Below, piece after piece: positions 9,044-17,336 of a DNA stretch of 64,000 nucleotides; position 1 is the first letter of the stretch, and each line of letters begins with the position of its first letter. The notes under the pieces were generated by a model. It had not been told where the DNA came from, searched no databases, and saw only the letters and a program-made list of their open reading frames with translations. Source of the DNA: Lentisphaeria bacterium (lineage in GTDB: Bacteria > Verrucomicrobiota > Lentisphaeria > Victivallales > UBA1829); assembly GCA_003526375.1 (NCBI GenBank), contig DPDG01000116.1:1-64000 (forward strand), written 5' to 3'. The translations under genes and the position numbers were made by a program.

Positions 9044-9874
9044 ATGAGTATTATACGCAAATTCGATCAATTTAATGAAGAATGTGTCGTGGCATTCTCC
9101 TCCGAAGGGGATGAACGGCTCCATATGCCGTTGTGCGGAATCACGCGCTGCCTTCCGGGATACCGGATCCGCAGAAACATTTCACGGGAGTATGTCTTCG
9201 AGTATATCATCCGCGGGAAAGGAGTCTACCGGACGGGAGAACAGGTGTTTTATCCGGAGGCGGACGACATTTATATCGCTCACGCCGGAAGCACGCATGA
9301 ATACCATACGGACAATTCGGACTGCTGGGAGAAAATATGGTTCAATGTGCAGGGTTCCCTCGCTGCGGAACTGATGCATTCCTATCGTCTTGACGATGTG
9401 TATTATCTGCATGAAAGCGGGCTGCATGATCTTTTTGCGGAAAGCCTTGCCTGCATGCGGAAAAATCTGGAAAACGCACACGAAGCGGCAACCATGACGG
9501 TGCACCGGCTGATTTACCACATCAGCCGTCAGTATCACGGCGCCGGAACGGGAAAGAATCCTCTGGCTTTGGAAATGAAACGGTGGATGGACCAGAAAAT
9601 CTGCGCTCCGGTCAGCCTCGAAGAAATGAGCCGGCGCTTCGGGTTCTCCGTCTCGCAGACGATCCGTATCTTTCAGCAGGAGTATGATGAAACACCCTAC
9701 CGTTATTTTCTGAAAAAGAAACTGGAACTCGCCATGCTGATGCTTCGCAATACACGGAAGACAATCAAGGAAATCGCTTTCGAGCTGAACTTCTCCGATC
9801 CCTACTACTTTTCCAATCTTTTCAAGCGCAAATACGGCATTTCCCCGCGCAAAGCAAGGGAAGACGGTCCTTGA
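9044..9874 (+). CDS. AraC-family regulator with cupin sensor domain
   Basis: A 276-aa regulator. Residues about 30-110 resemble the AraC cupin (ISREYVFEYIIRGKGVYRTG, followed by YPEADDIYIAHAGSTHEYH). The C-terminus has the AraC tandem HTH (VSLEEMSRRFGFSVSQTIRI; IKEIAFELNFSDPYYFSNLF) ending KYGISPRKAR. It sits between a divergent DUF4838 gene (8004-8954) and the unknown 272-aa gene at 10017, so it probably senses a sugar-derived ligand and controls one or both. Confidence 0.9.
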   Translation: MSIIRKFDQFNEECVVAFSSEGDERLHMPLCGITRCLPGYRIRRNISREYVFEYIIRGKGVYRTGEQVFYPEADDIYIAHAGSTHEYHTDNSDCWEKIWFNVQGSLAAELMHSYRLDDVYYLHESGLHDLFAESLACMRKNLENAHEAATMTVHRLIYHISRQYHGAGTGKNPLALEMKRWMDQKICAPVSLEEMSRRFGFSVSQTIRIFQQEYDETPYRYFLKKKLELAMLMLRNTRKTIKEIAFELNFSDPYYFSNLFKRKYGISPRKAREDGP

Positions 9875-10016
9875 CCGCCACAAAAGGGCGCAGAGGCAAG
9901 AATCATCACTTTTGTTAAAGAAAAGGTTCTTTCTGTTGTTTTTTAATCTATAATTCCGCATATAATAACAGGAGGTCGGAACGATAAACTTTCCGCATAA
10001 ATGCAGGAGACGAAAA

Positions 10017-10835
10017 ATGAAACTGAAAGAATGTTTCTGGCTCTGGGGCCAGGACACCATGTCGCATCAGAGGGCACTGGGAAATGCAAAATGGAAACTG
10101 CCGGACGGCAATCAGCTTGATCCGGCGGCAGGAGCGGAATATCTCGGAATCCCGAATGTCTGCCGGGTCGTGATGTGCGGCAGTCCGCAGCCGCCGTTCG
10201 ATGACGAAAGCAGAAAGCTCGCCGCCATGCACAAGGTGGTCTGGTCGGCAATCGGAGACTCCGGCTCCACCAGAAACGACAAGGAAACCGATCTGGAGGA
10301 AGTTCTCCGCCAGGCAAAACTCTTTCCGAATGTGAAAGGCGCGGTCTTCGATGATTTCTTCGGGCACTTTCTCCAGCCGGAGGAACACTGGGCACGTTAT
10401 TCCGTCGGGGACGTTCTCAAAATCAGAGAGAAACTTCACAATGCGCAGAACGGTCCGCTGGACCTGTGGGTCGTCTGGTATAAACGGGGGCTGGAATATC
10501 CGATCGACGATTATCTGAAAGCATTCGACGTCATCACCTACTGGAACATGGAGACGCCCGCGGAGCACGCGGAACTTCAGGATGATCTGGCAAGAATGGT
10601 CGAGCGCACTCCGGGCAAACGCCGCCTGACCGGCTGTTATATCTGGAACTATGGGGCGGGCAGGCCGCTTACCGTTCCGGAAATCCGGTTTGAATGCGAA
10701 TCTTTCCATGACATGATCAAAAAGGGAAAGTCGGAAGGAATCATCTTCTGTTCCAACTGCTGCGCCGACATCGGCGGCCCCGCGGTGGAATGGCTGCGAG
10801 GCTGGATCAGGGAAGCCGGAGAAGAGGAAATCTGA
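10017..10835 (+). CDS. Conserved-looking protein of unknown function, barrel-like
   Basis: A 272-aa soluble protein that I cannot assign. There is no signal peptide or membrane helix. Alternating strand/helix segments such as VKGAVFDDFFGHF, LWVVWYKRGLEYPIDDYLKA, FDVITYWNMET and LTGCYIWNYGAGRPL look like a TIM-barrel, and conserved-type acidic and aromatic residues (DDFF, WNMET) could line an active site. AGGAGACGAAA precedes the ATG, and a TATAAT lies at 9961. The neighbouring cupin-AraC gene and DUF4838 gene suggest a role in carbohydrate handling. The terminator hairpin at 10918-10964 lies downstream. Confidence 0.7.
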   Translation: MKLKECFWLWGQDTMSHQRALGNAKWKLPDGNQLDPAAGAEYLGIPNVCRVVMCGSPQPPFDDESRKLAAMHKVVWSAIGDSGSTRNDKETDLEEVLRQAKLFPNVKGAVFDDFFGHFLQPEEHWARYSVGDVLKIREKLHNAQNGPLDLWVVWYKRGLEYPIDDYLKAFDVITYWNMETPAEHAELQDDLARMVERTPGKRRLTGCYIWNYGAGRPLTVPEIRFECESFHDMIKKGKSEGIIFCSNCCADIGGPAVEWLRGWIREAGEEEI

Positions 10836-10917
10836 ACACCGCAACCGGGTTCAAAACGTTTTTTCCAAGCGCCTGCCGTTACTGTCCACCCTGAATTTCT
10901 GTCTGATGCAGCGTCAT

Positions 10918-10964
10918 AAAAAAACGGCGCATCCGGAAGTGTGGAGGTTCTTCCGGATACGCCG
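10918..10964 (-). terminator. Intrinsic terminator of the CobN-like operon
   Basis: Arms 10925-10939 and 10950-10964 form a 15-bp stem with one mismatch around a 10-base loop. On the minus strand the stem is followed by seven T (10918-10924), so it ends the minus-strand operon 18 bp after the CobN-like stop codon. It may also slow plus-strand transcription from the 10017 gene. Confidence 0.85.
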
Positions 10965-10982
10965 CACGGGGTGGCAAGTATT

Positions 10983-13900
10983 TTAACGGTCTTCCGCTCT
11001 CCTCCGGTATTTGCCGATCAGAAAGGCAGCCGTAACCAGAACGACCAGCGAAATCAGCAGAATCACTGCATTGCGCCTGCTGAGCTTCGACTCCGTCTTT
11101 TCCTGCTGAATGACCTGCTCCTTGAGCTTCATTCCCTCCACCTGCTCACTCTTTTTATCCTGAGCGGAGGCAGGCGCGGCGGACGGAGTTCTCACTTTTC
11201 TGATTTCATCATTGTAAGACTGTTTCGCCCGGACATCGGAAAGCTTTGCGTCGATGAACTCCTTGAGTTTGGCATTGTTACAGACAAATCCGCTGCATGC
11301 CGCGCCGTGGTTCTTCACAAGCTCGGCGTGAAGTTCCGCAAGCTGCCTGAGCGTCGCCGCATCCGTCTTCCAGAGCCCTTTGCGCGCAGTTTCCATCATT
11401 ACGGCGGTGATCTCCTGAAGCGCGTACGGATTCTTGGATTCGAAATATTTCTTCATGTCCAGATTGTATTTGTCATCCACGAAAACGGCTTTGTATTCAT
11501 CGAAAAGATGATCCTTGAGCATATCCGGCTTCATCACTTTCCAGCCGTAACTGTTGCGCAGGACTTCCGCAAAAGTCCCGGCTCCTCCGGGACCTTCCTT
11601 CATCATCTCTTTGAGGTATTTCGGATTCAGCACCGTGCTTCTCGCCTCGACCATCGCCGCTTCGCCCGCCTCCTGAATCCTGGCGCGCCCGGGCGTGCGC
11701 AGATCATTGAAATAAGTATCCGGTTCCTTTCCGGTCACATTTTTTACCGCCAGATTCATGCCGCCCATGAATTCATAGACATGGTCAAGAGAAAGTGGTC
11801 CCCACGAATTCGAGGAACGCGGCTGAACCACGGTATCCGTGTTCTGCATCGCCGCCTTGAACACGCCGGGAATGGATTCTCCCCAGTGATCCTCGGTGTA
11901 AAGCGCTCCCATATTGTTCAGATACAGGTCAGCAATCACTTTGGAATCCTCCCATTTGTCGCCGGACTGCACCATACCGGTCACGCCGGTTCCGAAATTG
12001 CCGTTGACTCCGCCGAAAATACGGGCGTCGGCAAGGCTTTTCGCCTGTTCGGGGGACATGCCTCCTGCAATCAGCTCGCGTATGACGGTCTCGGAACCTT
12101 TCCGCACAAAGTTGTCATACTGCCCTTTCGGCGCCGTGCCCGCCAGCTTGACCGCTTTGTCGATCAGACGCATCCGGCTGGTGGCGGCGCCGCGGAACTG
12201 TCCCGACGTCTGCACAAGCACGTCAATGCGCGGACGCCTGAGCACCTCATCGGGAATCAGTCTGACATCCTGCACCCTGCCTCTGGAATCCCAGACCGGT
12301 TCCACTCCGAGCAGGAAGAAAATCTCTCCGATATTCGTTCCCTTGCTCCGGATGAACTCACCGCCCCAGAGCGTGAACGCGACCTTTTCCGGATATTTGC
12401 CGGTGCTCTTGAGCTTCGCCGCAATCAATGCCTCGCCCAGTTTCTTTCCGACGGCATAACTCTCTTTCGTCGGCGTCCGCTCAGGATCTATGCCGTAAAG
12501 ATTGCGTCCCGTCGGAACCGTATCCGGATTGCCGACCGGATCGCCGCCGGGGGACGGGGCAAGATATCCGCCGGAAAAAGCATTCACAATCGAATCCAGC
12601 TCATACTGTGTCGAAGCGATCAGCTCCCTGCGCACGCGCAGCGCGGACTGTATGGGATCGAACTTCGGTTTTTCCGGCATTCTTCCCATTCTCATCCCGC
12701 GGGAACGGCCGCCGCGCCCCATTCCCGCAGGGCGCATCCCGGAAGCGAACATCTTCATTGCGGCGCTCCGTTCCTCAGGCGTCATCTGTTCAAATGCGGC
12801 TCTCATCGCAGGCGGCATGCTTTCCAGCGCCTTTATCATCGCTTCCGGCGACATCGGGGCGCCGAATGCCGTTTTCTTCCCCGGAACTTCAGGCTTCTTC
12901 GCCGTTTCCTTCGGAGGATTTCTGAAAGCCTCCTCAATCATCTTCCGTGCGGGCCTGATATAGTTGGCATCATAGAAAAGCGGCTTGTCACGCTGTTCTT
13001 CCTTCACCCTGCCCCGTTTCACATCCTCTTTGAAAAGCTGGTCCGCGACATGGTCGACGGACATCAGAAGCGCGGTCTCATCCGCCTGTTCCTTCGAGTA
13101 GGGACGACCGATCACGTAAAGTCCGCGGTTGACTTTCGCGCCGCCGATTTCATGCAGATGCTCATGCAGCCGTTCCAGATCCCCGTCCGTCAGTTTTCCT
13201 TTCGCGAACTCCGGGCTGAATTTGATGTCCTGATCAATCTTCTCCTTTTTCACCGAAGCGATAATCGACTTGCGGTATTCCTCCCTGAGCATCTCCGACT
13301 CAGCAGTTTCATACTCATCGATTTTCTTTTCCAGCTCGGCAAGCGGACCGTAGGAACCGGAATTCATGAAAGGCGCGGTCAAATGGCTCACCATCGTGGC
13401 ATAACTGCGACGCTTGGCGATCAGAGCCTCGCCGGGATTGTTGATGACATACAAGTAATAATGCGGCATTTCACCAATCAGCACGTCGGGCCAGTCGTAA
13501 CTGGACAGCGCAACCTGTTTCCACGGAGTGAATTCCAGACTGCCGTGCGTGCCGAAGTGCATCAGAACGTCCGCATTGAACTTATGCCGCAGCCAGAGAT
13601 AAGTCGCCAGATAACTCAGCGGCGGAGCCTGTTTCACGCCGTGAATCAGCTTATTGGTGTCCTCGCCGTAGGCAGGCAGTCCCTGCGGCATCAGCACGAT
13701 GTTGCCGAACTGAAGCTTGCCGAGCACGAGATACGGCTTTCCGTCACGCTCGACGCTCAGATATTTTCCCGGAAACTTGCCATACTGTTTCTCGACGCTT
13801 TCGAACAAATCAGCCGGAAGGCTTTTCCTGACCCAGGAAAGGTATTCCTCCTCTGAAATGAGTTCCGGATTGCCCTTTTTGATGAATTCCGACACCGCGC

Positions 13901-15188
13901 CTTCGGCATAAGTCCCGAAGACCGCCGCCTGTTCCTGCACCATACGGTTGAGTTCCGCGGGAGTCTCCGGCAGCGCTCCTGTCGTGAAACCGGCTTTCTG
14001 CAGATGCTTCAGGGTATTCAGCAGGGAATCCCCGACCTCGATTCCGCCGGCATTCATTGCATTTTTGCCGGGTCCCTTGTAATAGATGATGACGATCTTC
14101 TTTTCGGAATTCGGTTTCCGTTTCAGATCCAGCGTCTTGCGCACCATCGTGCAGAAACGCTCCAGACGGTCCGGAATGATCCGGAACTCCTGAAGCCCGC
14201 GCGCATTCGGATAAAGCGCCGAAAGCACAAACGGCACCGCGCCGCCGTCCAGCTCAGGCATCGTCACGCTCTGACTCAACATGCCTCCGGTCATCCCCCG
14301 CTGGTCTTTCAGATACTCATGATACGGCTGGCTGACCTTGATCGGGCAGAACAGCGGAATATTATATTTTTTCAGAGCCGCGACCGCCGCATCGGGATCG
14401 TTCATCGAGAGCCTTCCGTGAGGCTGGTAAATAATCAAATCCGGCTTGATCTCCTCCAGCATGGAAAGGCGGCGCATCATGCCGGAGACGCCGACCACGT
14501 TGATATTGCGCTTTTCCAAAGCCGCAACCAGTGCCTTGAGATCTCCTCCGCCGTTGCCGGAGAGAATGCAGACCGTCGGGTTTTCCCCGTTATATCTGCC
14601 GGATTCCTTATAGAATTTCAGGTATTCGGCATAGGTCGTGAAGACCGCATTCTCATCGGTATGGAAAAATGCGGAGGACGGAATATGTTTCGGCGGAAGC
14701 GGTTTTTCCGCGAACAGACGCCTGCCGTGAATCGCATAGCGCGTATAATTCATCAACTGCCGGAAATTCTCCTTGCCGCCGTTCCCCATATAGGCGGCTA
14801 CATTCTTCGTCTGCGCCTCCGTCAGAGTATTGAGACGCGTCTCGGCACGCGTTGACGCCGTCACATAAACAGGCACGCCCCGCTTGATGAGTGCGTCAAG
14901 CTGTTCCTGCTGCTTCCCGGAAAACTGAAGCCCCATGCCGAAGAAATAGAGCACGTCATATTTGCGCAGCTCGTCGGGACTCGTCTTATCGCTCCACTTG
15001 ACCGGAGTGATACGCACCATCGGATTGATTTTCTGGTCCATGTTTTCCGCGAGCATGTATTCCGGGTAATTGATCATGCCCACATGCGTCGGGGAACCGA
15101 AACGGTAAAGACCGAATGCAGCCGCCGCAGCCGCGATCACAAGAACGGCATAAAATACAATTTTTTTCCTTTTGTCGCTGAAACTCAT
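10983..15188 (-). CDS. Membrane-anchored CobN/HmuS-family chelatase-like protein
   Basis: A 1401-aa protein of the CobN/BchH large-subunit superfamily. Unlike cytoplasmic CobN it has an N-terminal membrane anchor (VFYAVLVIAAAAAAFGLY, about 11-28) and a C-terminal transmembrane helix followed by KYRRRAEDR, so the bulk is expected outside the cytoplasm, tethered at both ends. The core carries the family signature HFGTHGSLEFTPWKQ (His544, His548, Glu552). An unusual Met/Gly/Arg-rich insert occupies about 770-842. It is the last gene of a four-gene operon and overlaps the DUF2149 gene by 4 bp. The membrane-bound architecture and partners match HmuS of Bacteroidota heme loci, linked to release of iron from heme, rather than aerobic cobaltochelatase, which needs CobS/CobT. 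Substrate not proven. Confidence 0.88.
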   Translation of the reverse strand: MSFSDKRKKIVFYAVLVIAAAAAAFGLYRFGSPTHVGMINYPEYMLAENMDQKINPMVRITPVKWSDKTSPDELRKYDVLYFFGMGLQFSGKQQEQLDALIKRGVPVYVTASTRAETRLNTLTEAQTKNVAAYMGNGGKENFRQLMNYTRYAIHGRRLFAEKPLPPKHIPSSAFFHTDENAVFTTYAEYLKFYKESGRYNGENPTVCILSGNGGGDLKALVAALEKRNINVVGVSGMMRRLSMLEEIKPDLIIYQPHGRLSMNDPDAAVAALKKYNIPLFCPIKVSQPYHEYLKDQRGMTGGMLSQSVTMPELDGGAVPFVLSALYPNARGLQEFRIIPDRLERFCTMVRKTLDLKRKPNSEKKIVIIYYKGPGKNAMNAGGIEVGDSLLNTLKHLQKAGFTTGALPETPAELNRMVQEQAAVFGTYAEGAVSEFIKKGNPELISEEEYLSWVRKSLPADLFESVEKQYGKFPGKYLSVERDGKPYLVLGKLQFGNIVLMPQGLPAYGEDTNKLIHGVKQAPPLSYLATYLWLRHKFNADVLMHFGTHGSLEFTPWKQVALSSYDWPDVLIGEMPHYYLYVINNPGEALIAKRRSYATMVSHLTAPFMNSGSYGPLAELEKKIDEYETAESEMLREEYRKSIIASVKKEKIDQDIKFSPEFAKGKLTDGDLERLHEHLHEIGGAKVNRGLYVIGRPYSKEQADETALLMSVDHVADQLFKEDVKRGRVKEEQRDKPLFYDANYIRPARKMIEEAFRNPPKETAKKPEVPGKKTAFGAPMSPEAMIKALESMPPAMRAAFEQMTPEERSAAMKMFASGMRPAGMGRGGRSRGMRMGRMPEKPKFDPIQSALRVRRELIASTQYELDSIVNAFSGGYLAPSPGGDPVGNPDTVPTGRNLYGIDPERTPTKESYAVGKKLGEALIAAKLKSTGKYPEKVAFTLWGGEFIRSKGTNIGEIFFLLGVEPVWDSRGRVQDVRLIPDEVLRRPRIDVLVQTSGQFRGAATSRMRLIDKAVKLAGTAPKGQYDNFVRKGSETVIRELIAGGMSPEQAKSLADARIFGGVNGNFGTGVTGMVQSGDKWEDSKVIADLYLNNMGALYTEDHWGESIPGVFKAAMQNTDTVVQPRSSNSWGPLSLDHVYEFMGGMNLAVKNVTGKEPDTYFNDLRTPGRARIQEAGEAAMVEARSTVLNPKYLKEMMKEGPGGAGTFAEVLRNSYGWKVMKPDMLKDHLFDEYKAVFVDDKYNLDMKKYFESKNPYALQEITAVMMETARKGLWKTDAATLRQLAELHAELVKNHGAACSGFVCNNAKLKEFIDAKLSDVRAKQSYNDEIRKVRTPSAAPASAQDKKSEQVEGMKLKEQVIQQEKTESKLSRRNAVILLISLVVLVTAAFLIGKYRRRAEDR

Positions 15189-15526
15189 TTTTCATTTCCT
15201 TCCGGGACATAGATCACTTCCCCGCTTTCCAGGCGGTATGCGATGCCGACCCTCTGTCCCTTGCCCGAACCGGTCGTCTTTTCCGACTTGAAACGGGAAA
15301 TCTTATTGTCCTTTTTAACGATGATCTCCATATCCGGCTTACCGGCATTTTTGACATAAGTCACATCCTGCGAGGTAAGGAACTCTGTCATGCGGCTCTG
15401 AATCACGAATGCCACCATCAGAGCGACCGCAAATACCATGGCGGCGTCGAAAAGATTGATGAGCCCGGTCAACGGATCACAGTCTTCATCGTTGTCGAAT
15501 GCTTTATAACGCGGCGCTCTTGCCAT
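15185..15526 (-). CDS. DUF2149 single-pass membrane protein (HmuV-like, ExbD-like partner)
   Basis: A 113-aa protein with the DUF2149 signature DPLTGLINLFDAAMVFAVAL. One transmembrane helix (about 24-43) carries a buried Asp, as expected for the TolR/ExbD-like stator partner of a proton channel. The rest is a short basic beta domain ending VIYVPEGNEK. GGAG precedes the ATG. It overlaps the channel gene by 23 bp upstream and the CobN-like gene by 4 bp (ATGA) downstream, implying coupled translation and a common complex. DUF2149 proteins occur beside MotA/TolQ/ExbB channels and CobN homologues in Bacteroidota hmu operons and in methanogens. Confidence 0.82.
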   Translation of the reverse strand: MARAPRYKAFDNDEDCDPLTGLINLFDAAMVFAVALMVAFVIQSRMTEFLTSQDVTYVKNAGKPDMEIIVKKDNKISRFKSEKTTGSGKGQRVGIAYRLESGEVIYVPEGNEK

Positions 15527-16112
15527 GCTCCGGCTCCTTTCTCAAATGAATGTCCAGCGCATAACGCAGACTTGCGATCTCGTCCGCAAACCAGTGTTTC
15601 TTCACGGAGTAAAGAAGCAGCCCGACGCCCGCGACGAAGATGCCGACGACCGTCGTCCCGAACGCGATCTGCATATTGTAAGCCATGGAGGCGACATCTC
15701 CCGAGGCAAGTCCGGCGAGCGCGGGTCCCATCGGGATCAGCGTCCCCATCAGTCCGAGCATCGGCCCGATCTTCATCATGAACTTGGCACGTTCGAGTTC
15801 ATGCTCATAGTTCTGCGAAAAGTCAAAAATCAGCTTCTCGCAATGGATTTCGTCCCAATTCATCGCGGCGAGCTCCTGCAGATGGCGTGCAAACACCCCC
15901 TGTCCCAGCATACCAGGTTCGATTCGCTGGTCCCTGCGCAAAAGTTCCATGATCGCCTCACGCTTTCTCCTGTGCCGGAGCAGTGTCAGCCATGTGGAGC
16001 AGAACCCGCCCAGTTCAATCAGTGCGAAGACCATTGCCGCAAGCAGCAATACAATATCGGGAAGCATGAAACTGCCCGACACCCAGTTCAGAATTTCCGT
16101 CACATAACGCAT
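15504..16112 (-). CDS. MotA/TolQ/ExbB-family proton channel protein (HmuU-like)
   Basis: A 202-aa inner-membrane protein with three hydrophobic segments: one near the N-terminus (LPDIVLLLAAMVFALIELGG) and a pair near the C-terminus. The pair carries the ExbB/TolQ motif GPMLGLMGTLIPMGPALAGL and the conserved second helix MAYNMQIAFGTTVVGIFVAG. The central cytoplasmic region is helical and charged. Such proteins use the proton gradient to drive work on a distant partner; here the partner is probably the CobN-like protein through the DUF2149 subunit. It overlaps its upstream neighbour by 13 bp and its downstream neighbour by 23 bp. Confidence 0.9.
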   Translation of the reverse strand: MRYVTEILNWVSGSFMLPDIVLLLAAMVFALIELGGFCSTWLTLLRHRRKREAIMELLRRDQRIEPGMLGQGVFARHLQELAAMNWDEIHCEKLIFDFSQNYEHELERAKFMMKIGPMLGLMGTLIPMGPALAGLASGDVASMAYNMQIAFGTTVVGIFVAGVGLLLYSVKKHWFADEIASLRYALDIHLRKEPEHGKSAAL

Positions 16113-16819
16113 TTTTTCTTTCTATCCTTTTTTTCTTTCTGTTTTCTGTAACAATGAATCACGCACCCCGCGACAGCCACACATGCGGCAAGCACCCCAA
16201 GGATGCAGAAATCCCTGATCGGATCCCACTGCGCTCCGTGCTCCGCCTGTGCGGAAAATTGTCCGTCCGCGGCAGCCGGCAGAAATACCGCCAGCAGGAC
16301 AAGGATCCAGGTGGCATTCAGCGCCGAGGAGATTTTTTCCATGAGTCCCCTGCCGGTAATGAACGGAAGAAGCTCACAGAAAAGCGCACTTACGCAAACC
16401 AGTCCCAGCGCCGTCACCCACATGATCGTGTTGAAATCATAACGGATCAGGGTATTGAATGCAACCGCCTCCACATACATCGCCCCGGCGGGAAGCAGAA
16501 GCGACGGCAGAAGAGCGGCATATTTCCAGAATTTGTTCCGCCGCCCCAGTTCACGGTTCTTCAACAGGGAAAAACCGAGAAGCAGCGCAAGAAGCTCCTG
16601 GATTACAATCAGGGCGCAGAAATCCTTCAAGTTCGTGCTGTCGGCAAGAAAAGCGCCGAGCGACTGGAAACTGCACGCAGCCAGCCGGTCTTTGAAGAAA
16701 AAAACCGGAAGAACCGCCAGAATCAGGATGCCCCACCGGAACAGACGCGGCACCAGAGTCAGCTTCAACATGCTCTGAAGCCACGCCGCAAATAAAATCA
16801 TCAGGATAAATAGATCCAA
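16100..16819 (-). CDS. Polytopic membrane protein of the CobN/ExbB operon (HmuT-like)
   Basis: A 239-aa protein with about six hydrophobic helices and a basic C-terminus (CYRKQKEKKDRKKKCVM). No enzymatic motif is visible. It is the first gene of the operon. The start is a TTG (16817-16819) backed by a good Shine-Dalgarno (GGGAG, six to seven bases before); the first ATG lies further in. Position and size match the hypothetical membrane protein (HmuT) of hmuSTUV operons and the DUF2162-like proteins that accompany DUF2149 and MotA/TolQ/ExbB genes in methanogens; both equivalences are inferences. It could be a third subunit of the channel or a metal/porphyrin permease. Confidence 0.75.
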   Translation of the reverse strand: MDLFILMILFAAWLQSMLKLTLVPRLFRWGILILAVLPVFFFKDRLAACSFQSLGAFLADSTNLKDFCALIVIQELLALLLGFSLLKNRELGRRNKFWKYAALLPSLLLPAGAMYVEAVAFNTLIRYDFNTIMWVTALGLVCVSALFCELLPFITGRGLMEKISSALNATWILVLLAVFLPAAADGQFSAQAEHGAQWDPIRDFCILGVLAACVAVAGCVIHCYRKQKEKKDRKKKCVM

Positions 16820-17266
16820 TTTCGTCTCCCTGTCACCTTAAAACAAATGCCAATTCAATTAGACATAACTAACTCAAAAATCAATGATCAACGATATCGC
16901 TTCATCTTTTGAAAACTCCTTCCGGGCAGTTCCCGCTGAATGCGGAAACAGAATTAATTTTGCATTGTCCGAATAAATTTGCAGAAAATATACTTTCATC
17001 CATTTAAAAATCAAGCAATAAAATTAGAAAAGGCTAATATTTTTCTTTCCTTGTACAATATACAATCGCATCAGTCTCTCCACAGACATCCGGAACAAGA
17101 CAGACAGCATCCGACAGGAAAGCGCAGGATGAATGAACCAGACTCTTTCTCTTTCCTATTTCGATTCCTATTTCGATTCCGATTCCGGATTTCCGGCAGT
17201 ATCGCCCAAACATGCGAATTCCCTTTGCAATACAAGCCGGAAGTCCTTTTATTTGCAGGAATCCGT

Positions 17267-17294
17267 TTGACTTTTCAAAAAGCAGTATTATCTT
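17267..17294 (+). promoter_or_regulatory. Predicted sigma-70-like promoter of the GntR/GH36 operon
   Basis: TTGACT (17267-17272) and TATCTT (17289-17294) are separated by 16 bp, 43 bp before the GntR start codon. The candidate operator begins four bases after the -10 box. Confidence 0.55.
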
Positions 17295-17297
17295 AAC

Positions 17298-17317
17298 TGG
17301 TAATGACAACATAACCA
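17298..17317 (+). promoter_or_regulatory. Candidate GntR operator overlapping the transcription start
   Basis: TGGTAATGACAACATAACCA is a near-perfect palindrome, TGGT-n-ATG-n4-CAT-n-ACCA, placed four bases after the predicted -10 box and 19 bp before the GntR ATG. Position and symmetry fit an autoregulatory repressor site. Confidence 0.5.
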
Positions 17318-17336
17318 CTGAAAAGAATATCACAAT

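Larger units (their letters stand above)
16820..17336. other. 517-bp divergent regulatory region between the CobN-like operon and the GntR gene
   Basis: No gene is seen. The left AT-rich half should hold the promoter of the minus-strand operon, but no strong -35/-10 pair or Fur-type box could be picked out. The middle holds a short tandem repeat, two copies of CCTATTTCGATT at 17155-17178 followed by CCGATT. The right end holds the GntR promoter and a candidate operator (17267-17317). Confidence 0.6.

Noticed and set aside
10941..13856. Open plus-strand frame of 971 codons antisense to the CobN-like gene
   Set aside because: It mirrors the codon pattern of the real gene, lacks protein-like motifs, and starts within the terminator hairpin. 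The minus-strand protein has clear CobN motifs.
10983..15188. Annotation as classical aerobic cobaltochelatase CobN for cobalamin synthesis
   Set aside because: Membrane anchors at both ends, the proton-channel partners, and the lack of CobS/CobT or other cob genes argue for an HmuS-type protein.
17155..17184. Short tandem repeat of CCTATTTCGATT as a possible CRISPR or iteron set
   Set aside because: Only two full units with no spacers; too little for an array or an origin.
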